Below the pieces are notes generated by a model. The model was not told the origin of the DNA. It ran no database searches and saw nothing but the letters and a program-made list of their open reading frames with translations. The position numbers were made by a program, and so were the translations under genes. Positions 54,017 to 62,958 of a stretch of DNA of 64,000 nt are shown one piece after another. The DNA comes from Schistocerca nitens (taxonomy: Eukaryota > Arthropoda > Insecta > Orthoptera > Acrididae), in assembly GCF_023898315.1 (NCBI RefSeq), contig NC_064619.1, forward strand, positions 349,628,650 to 349,692,649, written 5' to 3'. Numbering within the stretch: position 1 is the first letter of the stretch; each line of letters starts with the position of its first letter.

Positions 54017-57000
54017 GTTGTTGATGTTCTGGTCTTCAGTCCTGAGACTGACTTGATGCAGCTCTCCATGCTACTCCATCCTGTGCAAGCCTCTTCATCT
54101 CCCAGTACCTACTGCAGCCTACATCCTTCTGAATCTGCTTAGTGTATTCATCTCTTGGTCTCCCTCTACGATTTTTACCCTCCACGCTGCCCTCCAGTAC
54201 TAAATAGGTGATCCCTCGATGCCTCAGAACATGTCCTACCAACCGATCCCTTCTTCTAGTCACGTTGTGCCACAAGCTCCTCTTCTCCCCAATTCTATTC
54301 AATACCTCCTCATTAGTTATGTTATCTACCCATCTGATCTTCAGCATTCTTCTGTAGCACCACATTTCTCTTCTTGTCTAAACTATTTATCGTCCATATT
54401 TCACTTCCATATATGGCTACACTCCATACAAATACTTTCAGAAACGACTTCCTGACACTTAAATTTATACTCGCTGTTAACAAATTTCTCTTCTTCAGAA
54501 ACGATTTCCTTGTCATTGCCAGTCTACATTTTATATCCTCTCTACTTCGACCATCATCAGTTATTTTGCTCCCCAAATAGAAAAACTCCTTTACTACTTT
54601 AAGTGTCTCGTTTCCTAATCTAATTCCCGCAGCATCACCCGACTTATTTCGACTATATTCTATTATCCTCGTTTTGCTTTTGTTGATGTTCATCGTATAC
54701 CCTCCTTTCAAGACACCGTCCATTCCGTTCAACTGCTCTTCCAAGTTCTTTGCTGTCTCTGACAGAATTACAACGTCATCGGCGAACCTCAAAGTTTTTA
54801 TTTCTTCTCCATGGATTTTAATACCTACTCCGATCTTATCTTTCGTTTCCTTCTCTGCTTGCTGAATATACAGATTGAATAGCATCGGGGAGAGGCTACA
54901 ACCCTGTCTCACTCCCTTCCCAACCACTGCTTCCCTTTCATGACCCTCGACACTTATAACTGCCATCTGCTTTCTGTACAAATTCTAAATAGCCTTTCGC
55001 TCCCTGTATTTTACCCCTGCCACCTTTAGAATTTGAAAGAGAGTATTCCAGTCATCATTGTCAAAACCTTTCTCTAAGTCTACAAATGCTAGAAACGTAG
55101 GTTTGCCTTTCCTTAATCTTTCTTCTAAGATAAGTCGTAGGGTCAGTATTGCCTCATGTGTTCCAACATTTTTAAGGAATCCAAACTGATCTTCCCCGAG
55201 CTCGGCTTCTACCAGTTTTTTCATTCGTCTGTAAAGAATTCGCGTTAGTATTTTGCAGCTGTGACTTATTAAACTGATAGTTCGGTAATTTTCACATCTG
55301 TCAACACCTGCTTTCTTTGGGATTGGAATTATTATATTCCTCTTGAAGTCTGAGGATATTTCGCCTGTCTCATACATCTTTCTCACCAGATGGGAGAGTT
55401 TTGTTCTGACTGGCTCTCCCAAGGCTGTCTGTAGTTCTAATGGAATGTTATCTACTCCCTGGGCATTGTTTCGACTCAGATCTTTCAGTGCTCTGTCAAA
55501 CTCTTCACGCAGTATCATATCTCCCATTTCATCTTCATCTACATCCTCTTCCTTTTCCATAATATTGTCCTCAAGAACATCGCCCTTGTATAGACCCTCT
55601 AGATACTCTTTCCACCTTTCTGCTTTCCCTTCTTTTTTTAGAACTGGGTTTCCATCTGAGCTCTTGATATTCATGCAAGTGGTTCTCTTTTCTCCAAAGG
55701 TCTCTTTAATTTTCCTGTAGGCAGTATCTATCTTACCCCTCATGAGATAAGCCTCTACATCCTTACATTTGTCCTCTAGTCATCCCTGCTTAGTCATTTT
55801 GCACTTCCTGTCGATCTCATTTTTGAGACGTTTGCATTCCTTTTTGCGTGCTTCACTTGCTGCATTTTTGTATTTTCTCCTCTCATCAATTAAATTCAGT
55901 GTCTTTTCTGTTAACCAAGGATATCTACTAGCCCTCGTCTTTTTACCTACTTGATCCTCTGCTGCCTTCACTATTTCATTCCTCAAAGCTACCCATTCTA
56001 CTTCTACTGTATTTCTTTCCCCCATTCCTGTCAATTGTTTCCTTATGCTCCCCCTGAAACTCTGTACAACCTCTCGTTCTTTCAGTTTATCCAGGTCCCA
56101 TTTCCTTAAATTCCCACCTTTTTGCTGTTTCTTCAGTTTTAATTTACAGTTCATAACCAATAGATTGTGGTCAGAGGCCACATCAGCCCCTGGAAATGTC
56201 TTACAATTTAAAACCTGGTTCCTAAATCTCTGTCTTATCATTATATAATCTATCTGATACCTTTTAGTATCTCCAGGGTTCTTCCATGTATACAACCTTC
56301 TTTCATGATTCTTAAACAAAGTGTTAGCTATGATTAAGTTATGCTCTGTGCAAAATTCCACCAGGCGGCTTCCTCTTTCTTTTCGTAGCCCCAATCCATA
56401 TTCATCTACTACGTTTCCTTCTCTTCCATTTCCTACTGTCGAATTCCAGTCACCTATGACTATCAAAATTTTCATCTCCCTTCACTACCTGAATAATTTC
56501 TTTTATCTCATCATACATTTCCTCAATTTCTTCATCATCTGCAGAGCTAGTTGGCATATAAACTTGTACTACTGTAGTAGGTGTGGGCTTCGTATCTATC
56601 TTGGCCACAATAATGCGTTCACTATGCAGTTTGTAGTAGCTTACCCGCACTCCTATTTTTTTTTTATTCATTATTAAACCGACTCCTGCATTACCCATAT
56701 TTGATTTTGTATTTATAACCCTGTATTCACCTGACCAAAAGTCTTGTTCCTCCTGCCACCGAACTTCACTAATTCCCACTATATCTAACTTTAACCTATC
56801 CATTTCCCTTTTTAAATTTTCTAACCTACCTGCCCGATTAAGGGATCTGACATTCCACTTTCCAATCCGTAGAAAGCTAGTTTCCTTTCTCCGGATAACG
56901 ATGTCCTCTCACCCGGAGATCCGAATGGGGACTATTTTACCTCAGGAATATTTTCCCCAAGATGACGCCATCATCATTTAACCATACAGTAAAGCTGCAT

Positions 57001-57267
57001 GCCCTCGGGAAAAATTACGGCTGTAGTTTCCCCTTGCTTCCAGCCGTTCGCAGTATCAAAACAGCAAGGCCGTTTTGGTTAGTGTTACAGGGCCAGATCA
57101 ATCATCCAGACTGTTGCCCCTGCAACTACTGAAAAGGCTGCTGCCCCTCTTTAGGAACCACACGTTTGTCTGGCTTCTCAACAGATACGCCTCCGTTTTG
57201 GTTGCACCTTATCGTTGAGGCACGCAAGCCTCCCCACCAACGGCAAGGTCCATGGTTCATAGGGGGG
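54017..57267 (-). mobile_element. Full-length RTE-type LINE
   Basis: The element is 3251 bp in antisense orientation, with an 11-bp target duplication CACACCAAAAT at 54006-54016 and 57268-57278. It has a 5' UTR of about 400 bp (starting at 57267), a single ORF for endonuclease and reverse transcriptase (broken) and a very short 3' UTR with a CAACAACA-like end. Inserted in the 3' non-coding part of element D. Fragments of the same family occur at 17131-17905 and 18690-18908. Confidence 0.93.
54036..56870 (-). pseudogene. RTE endonuclease-reverse transcriptase ORF (four lesions)
   Basis: On the minus strand: apurinic-type endonuclease from about 56870 (NVRSLNRAGRLENLKREMDR, then ISEVRWQEE with the catalytic Glu; GDWNSTVGNG; ASDHNLLVMN with the catalytic His), a linker, then reverse transcriptase (IPIPKKAGVDRCENYRTISL; FVDLEKGFDN; GVRQGCSLSP; the active site RFADDVVIL near 54770) and the C-terminus MWCYRRMLKIRWVDNITNEE to the stop at 54036. 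Lesions: a frameshift near 56465, a stop at 55780-55782, a stop at 54982-54987, and a frameshift near 54350. An enzyme of this type would nick target DNA and copy its RNA in place; this copy cannot make a full protein. Confidence 0.9.
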
Positions 57268-57278
57268 CACACCAAAAT

Positions 57279-58125
57279 ATAGGTAAATAATGAGGTCAGT
57301 AGGCTGACAGAGAGAAAATAGAGAGAGAATCATCGAAATACATGTTTAAATAAAAATAGAGGAAGTTAAATCAACATATAAAGTAACGAAATGAATTGAG
57401 AGATAAGTCAAAAAAGTCACTATTTAAAAAATAAATTGACTTTTAGTGCATGAAAGCTGTCTTTTATATGTAACAGAAAAGAGTATAGTAAAGCTTATAA
57501 TTGAGGCTTAATAATGATGTGAGATGTCACGATTTAATGATGTGACTTATTGCCAATAATTCTATCTGGTAACTTCTCAGTTATCGAAACTATTGAAGGA
57601 AAATAGAATATAAAATGTGATTTGTCCTCCCTTACATGTAAGTTGAGAACAGAATGTTAGACTACGTTATCTGTTTCTCAGGGACATGGAGGCATCAGAA
57701 AGACACTACAAGCTGCAGTGGAGAAGGAAGCGAGGACGACACTGTCTACAGTCAACCCCCCGCCCCCTTACTTTCTTGTAAAAAAATATTAGGGAGAAGT
57801 GAATTCCCACCCTCCACTTCCAATGATTTAGTGAAAATGTAGTACCGACGCTCACATTGGAGCCTACGACCGTGATTAAATATGTGAGTACTGAAAAGGG
57901 AGAAATTGTGTGCGTTTCTTCTTCAGGTAAAGACGGAAAAATTAATGCCAAAAATGTTATTTTGTAACTATCGAAAATTTTATTACATGTTTCTATTAAC
58001 TTACGTACATGATTTGCAAAAATTCATTATCTCATTTTTTTGTAAAAATTAAGAGCTCAGCTGTAATACCTTGGCTTGTTTCTAATATTTAATTTTGTTT
58101 AAAAATAAGTTTTTTCGAAAATGTA
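57279..58125 (+). other. 3' non-coding part of element D, continued
   Basis: AT-rich, with no protein motif. It leads into a polypurine tract and the 3' LTR. Confidence 0.45.
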
Positions 58126-58137
58126 AATAGGGGGTGA
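58126..58137 (+). promoter_or_regulatory. Polypurine tract of element D
   Basis: AAATAGGGGGTGA-type purine run immediately before TGTGGCGAAA, the likely start of the 3' LTR. Confidence 0.6.
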
Positions 58138-59210
58138 TGTGGCGAAAACATCGCTGTATCATTTGAGAGATACAGAGGGGAGAGAGTGTGCCATGACTTA
58201 CCCCAGTTCTCTGCTAGTAGCGCCACGTCACCACAACGCGTCTGTGCGTTGCACACAAGTATTGCACCATAATTTAAGAGAGGAAGTAAAAGTCAAAGTT
58301 GCTTTTCCAAACTTTGTCAGCATGTGCTTTAGTACAGTATTGTTCAAACTGTCAAATCTCAGATTCATCACGTGAATATTTTTCCCTCATACATCGTTTT
58401 AAGAAAAAAATATGTGGTGCTAAGTAATAAAGCTAGGAACCCAAGAATTGGCCATAATGTGCCACTGTATGTCAAAATTACCTGGTGCAAGTATCAACGT
58501 GATGAAAGCAATATTTTGGTCAGAATCCATGTTTTTAAAAAACATTGAAGGCGATAAATAGTTGCCAGAGAAATGTCAAAATTTGTATGAATCTTCAGTT
58601 TTTATGTTAAACACTAAATATGTAACCCAATCGACCTACCTCCAGTACGTTTCGAGTAATTTGCTGAAAACTAAATCTGGAACAAAAACGTCCTTATTTG
58701 TTGAAGATTAAATATCTGTTATATTAATATTAGAAAGTTCTTACTGCAAAAAGTGATTAAACCTATTTAAAAATAGAGCTATAACAATTTTCAAATCCCG
58801 GACGTAAATAATAACAAATCTCGGAGGTCATGTTCTACTTTCAGTCCTGTTCTTAAAACTCTAGACGGCAAAGCTTAAATACTGGCAGCTAAGACATTTT
58901 CTGTGATTTTATCTAACTTAATTACATTTATACAAAAATTATGAAGGTTCTAAATTGATTCACGACGTTGTTATAAAATATTATGTGTATAAGAAGGATA
59001 ACAGCAGATGTTCCCTTGGCCGTCCGCTGCGCCAGTATATAAACACAGCCCAAGAGACAAGAGACTGCACTCGCAGTCGAGCAGCCGACCCGAGCGGACG
59101 CTGCTCTCTACACCTGGCGTAGCTGCCCGTCTGATAGCTCCCCGGAGTGGTCACAAATAAGCTGCAACTGGCGTAGCTGCCGGAGACGCTCTACTGAGCG
59201 GACGAACTAG
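58138..59210 (+). repeat. 3' LTR of element D
   Basis: Starts TGTGGCGAAAAC after a polypurine tract. From 58346 it aligns with the 5' LTR at 39388, up to the TATA region (59036-59043). The 3' limit is uncertain because it runs into the next LINE; the block up to about 59215 (GAGCGGACGAACTAGCGCAA) is my estimate. Confidence 0.7.
59036..59043 (+). promoter_or_regulatory. TATA box of the 3' LTR of D
   Basis: TATATAAA in CTGCGCCAGTATATAAACAC, in the same context as 40278-40285. Confidence 0.7.
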
Positions 59211-60080
59211 CGCAAGCCGCTTAACGCTTTCGGGCGCTAAGTGGCAAGAGCTTTGGCTCAACTTCCTGCAACTTCGGTTGCAAATCTCCCCAGCGGGACT
59301 CTCCCGTTCTTTGGTAGGGTAATCTCAGTGTCAGGGGCCCGTTCACGTCGGATAACCCCGCGCACTGCAGGCCGCTCTCTTCAGCCCGCGCTCTCTTGCG
59401 CCGCGCATTGCACTCCGCGCTGATAGGTCGTAGGGACACCCCTCTTCTGTAGGGACACGATACACAGCAGTTTCGCCGGAAAAGCAAATATTGTCGTTTC
59501 GTGAAAAGAGCAAAATTGTCGCGCATCCTTCCCTATCCAAATAAAAACTCCCGAAACAGCAAAGATGTCCGATCTTTCCTGTGCTTCCCCACCACTTACC
59601 CGCAGCAAAGCTGCAGCACAAGAGGCGGAAGTGCCGGCTACTCCCGATATCATTTCCGTCCCACTGTCCACCTTCCAAGAGCAGGTTGCCTTGAAGGACA
59701 AACGGATCGCGGAACAGCAGGAGCTGATCGCAAAGCCGATTGGCAGTGAACACACACAGACAGAAACACCCACACCACACACACGGGCACCTACTGAAAA
59801 ACCGAAGGACATGCCCCCTATTTCACCTCTGGCGGCCCAGGCACCGACGGAACCGGAGCCAGAACCGATGGAGGACACAACCAACACAGACGAAGACGGG
59901 CCGTGGCAGCAGGTCGGCCCAAAACGCAAACAGCCGCCAAATACACAAACAAGTGAGCCCACAAACTCACAAGGCAACGGCCGAGCGCTGTTGCCAACAC
60001 CATCTACATCGCGAACCAACAACAAAGGCAACACAGGGACCAACACAAACAACCCTGCGACTGCAGCATCCACAAATCTA

Positions 60081-61502
60081 CACTCCTGGAAATGGAAAAA
60101 AGAACACATTGACACCGGTGTGTCAGACCCACCATACTTGCTCCGGACACTGCGAGAGGGCTGTACAAGCAATGATCACACGCACGGCACAGCGGACACA
60201 CCAGGAACCGCGGTGTTGGCCGTCGAATGGCGCTAGCTGCGCAGCATTTGTGCACCGCCGCCGTCAGTGTCAGCCAGTTTGCCGTGGCATACGGAGCTCC
60301 ATCGCAGTCTTTAACACTGGTAGCATGCCGCGACAGCGTGGACGTGAACCGTATGTGCAGTTGACGGACTTTGAGCGAGGGCGTATAGTGGGCATGCGGG
60401 AGGCCGGGTGGACGTACCGCCGAATTGCTCAACACGTGGGGCGTGAGGTCTCCACAGTACATCGATGTTGTCGCCAGTGGTCGGCGGAAGGTGCACGTGC
60501 CCGTCGACCTGGGACCGGACCGCAGCGACGCACGGATGCACGCCAAGACCGTAGGATCCTACGCAGTGCCGTAGGGGACCGCACCGCCACTTCCCAGCAA
60601 ATTAGGGACACTGTTGCTCCTGGGGTATCGGCGAGGACCATTCGCAACCGTCTCCATGAAGCTGGACTACGGTCCCGCACACCGTTAGGCCGTCTTCCGC
60701 TCACGCCCCAACATCGTGCAGCCCGCCTCCAGTGGTGTCGCGACAGGCGTGAATGGAGGGACGAATGGAGACGTGTCGTCTTCAGCGATGAGAGTCGCTT
60801 CTGCCTTGGTGCCAATGATGGTCGTATGCGTGTTTGGCGCCGTGCAGGTGAGCGCCACAATCAGGACTGCATACGACCGAGGCACACAACGCCAACACCC
60901 GGCATCATGGTGTGGGGAGCGATCTCCTACACTGGCCGTACACCACTGGTGATCGTCGAGGGGACACTGAATAGTGCACGGTACATCCAAACCGTCATCG
61001 AACCCATCGTTCTACCATTCCTAGACCGGCAAGGGAACTTGCTGTTCCAACAGGACAATGCACGTCCGCATGTATCCCGTGCCACCCAACGTGCTCTAGA
61101 AGGTGTAAGTCAACTACCCTGGCCAGCAAGATCTCCGGATCTGTCCCCCATTGAGCATGTTTGGGACTGGATGAAGCGTCGTCTCACGCGGTCTGCACGT
61201 CCAGCACGAACGCTGGTCCAACTGAGGCTCCAGGTGGAAATGGCATGGCAAGCCGTTCCACAGGACTACATCCAGCATCTCTACGATCGTCTCCATGGGA
61301 GAATAGCAGCCTGCATTGCTGCGAAAGGTGGATATACACTGTACTAGTGCCGACATTGTGCATGCTCTGTTGCCTGTGTCTATGTGCCTGTGGTTCTGTC
61401 AGTGTGATCATGTGATGTATCTGACCCCAGGAATGTGTCAATAAAGTTTCCCCTTCCTGGGACAATGAATTCACGGTGTTCTTATTTCAGTTTCCAGGAG
61501 TG
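60081..61502 (+). mobile_element. Tc1-like DNA transposon, copy 2 (apparently intact)
   Basis: 1422 bp. Inverted ends: CACTCCTGGAAATGGAAAAA at the left and, read inward, CACTCCTGGAAACTGAAATA at the right. TA duplications at 60079-60080 and 61503-61504. It contains an uninterrupted transposase. It differs from copy 1 (7560-8970) by an 11-bp indel and a small number of substitutions. Confidence 0.96.
60325..61347 (+). CDS. Tc1-like transposase
   Basis: Intact 340-residue protein from ATG 60325 (MPRQRGREPYVQLTDFERGR), the usual size for Tc1-like transposases. Predicted nuclear enzyme that binds the element ends and catalyses cut-and-paste movement into TA sites. It has a paired helix-turn-helix N-terminal half (about residues 10-120, GWTYRRIAQHVGREVSTVHR and TARTI-like second motif SARTIRNRLHEAGL), then a DDE domain: first Asp in VVFSDESRFCLG, WG box in GIMVWGAISYTGR, second Asp in LLFQQDNARPHVS, Glu in SPDLSPIEHVWDWMK. 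I count 32 residues between the second Asp and the Glu, against 34 in canonical Tc1. A longer frame from 59740 is a chance fusion with LINE sequence. No intron is evident. Confidence 0.93.
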   Translation: MPRQRGREPYVQLTDFERGRIVGMREAGWTYRRIAQHVGREVSTVHRCCRQWSAEGARARRPGTGPQRRTDARQDRRILRSAVGDRTATSQQIRDTVAPGVSARTIRNRLHEAGLRSRTPLGRLPLTPQHRAARLQWCRDRREWRDEWRRVVFSDESRFCLGANDGRMRVWRRAGERHNQDCIRPRHTTPTPGIMVWGAISYTGRTPLVIVEGTLNSARYIQTVIEPIVLPFLDRQGNLLFQQDNARPHVSRATQRALEGVSQLPWPARSPDLSPIEHVWDWMKRRLTRSARPARTLVQLRLQVEMAWQAVPQDYIQHLYDRLHGRIAACIAAKGGYTLY

Positions 61503-62958
61503 TACAAGCATTACGTAGAACACAAACAATACCGCGACTGGCTTCCCACCAGTCATCTACACAACTACGGAGACCTAAGTCTCCTAAACAATGAATTTAA
61601 CAAAAAACACAATCCCACAACATACTACTCTAAGCTCACTGGGGAACACGCTGCACTGTACGTGGCGAACAAGTCAGATTACACAAATCTACTGGACTTT
61701 CTTAAAGAAAGGAAGGTAGAGCACTTCACGTACAGGACAGTCCTGGAAAAAACACAGCAGTACGTGATCAAGGGGATAGACTCACGAACCCCGACCGACA
61801 CAGTACATGAAGAACTTTCTGCTCTCGGGTGGGAGTGCATTCGGGTAAACCGAATGTCAGAGTTCGGCACAGCAAGACCGTCTCATAAGTCCATGGCGGA
61901 ATTGGCCGACATGGCCAAGTCCCGCGACCTGCTGAAGTTAAAGCTATTTCTTCACATGGTCGTCAATGTAGCGATTTACAACACGCCGCGCACCCCCCAA
62001 CAATGCCATAACTGCCAGCGCTTTGCGCACGCGGGTATCAGATACGGTCTCGCACCCCGCTGCCGCATTTGCGCTGGCGGTCACACGACCCAACGCTGCA
62101 AACTCCCCCATACAGCACCTCGCAAGTGCGCCAACTGTGGTGCTGCCCATCCGGCAAACTACAGATGGTGCATTGCTTACAAAGCAGCTCTGAGGCGCAA
62201 AATAGCGAAACATGCCAAACCTACCGCCATCACAGTTCCGAAACCGCCCCCGCGCCCAGTAAGAAGTGGAATATCCTTCGCTGGAGTGGTCGCTGGCAGC
62301 CCCAGCAGCGCGGGACGGTCAGAGGAGCCGCAGAGCTCAGGACAAGCTCAGTAAACACCCCCAGCAACAGACACACAACAGACAAACACAACACCTGACG
62401 CCACACCCGCACCGGGCACACCACACGAAACCAGCAACAACGACACCCTACCTCCCGAGATCGCGGACTGCAGCCCACCACAGGCTACAGAAAACGCACC
62501 TACACAGGGACGACCACAGCGCCAGAGGAGGAGAAGGAGAAACAGCCGCAGCACGAGGAACACGACCACACCACAACAAGTACACAGACAACAGGACGCC
62601 AACACTCACGAACACAACCCGGACACCAACTCAACAACCCACATAACACACCCACTCACCACAGAGAATGCACAGGCGCCCACAACTGCCACACGAACAG
62701 CCGACACTCAGGCCAGCCCTCACCAGACGCCAACACAGGAACAAGCGGCCGCTAACACGACCAATAACTCGCAGGCCGACATGACCAACATTACGACAAC
62801 ATTCCAGAGAATAATAGAAACATTATTCCCCGGACGCACGACCACCGAAATAGCCACGAAGATTATGGGGTGTGTCTGACAACTCTTCATGCAGTTCATG
62901 TCGAGCACGCTCTGGACTAGCTTCCAAGCCACTATCACACCACTTTTTACACTACTAC

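Larger units (their letters stand above)
39388..59210 (+). mobile_element. Old LTR retrotransposon D, disrupted by nested insertions
   Basis: Diverged direct repeats with the same TATA element lie at 39388-40305 and within 58138-59210, in the same orientation as the gag and pol remnants between them (50110-53480). Removing element B (40730-48885), the SINEs at 39645, 49438, 49898, 50809 and 52845 and the RTE LINE (54017-57267) leaves one Ty3/gypsy-like element of roughly 7 kb. It lacks reverse transcriptase and integrase core. The first part of the 5' LTR is missing or lost next to transposon E. The 3' boundary with the following LINE is approximate. Confidence 0.75.

Noticed and set aside
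59381..60172. 263-codon minus-strand ORF
   Set aside because: Antisense to the Pro/Thr-rich part of LINE F ORF1, and it has no recognisable domain.
59740..61347. A 535-codon open frame joining LINE-derived sequence to the Tc1-like transposase
   Set aside because: It crosses the TA insertion site and uses a non-ORF1 frame of the LINE. The sister copy and the motif start at 60325 show the real transposase start. It is a chance read-through, not a fusion gene.
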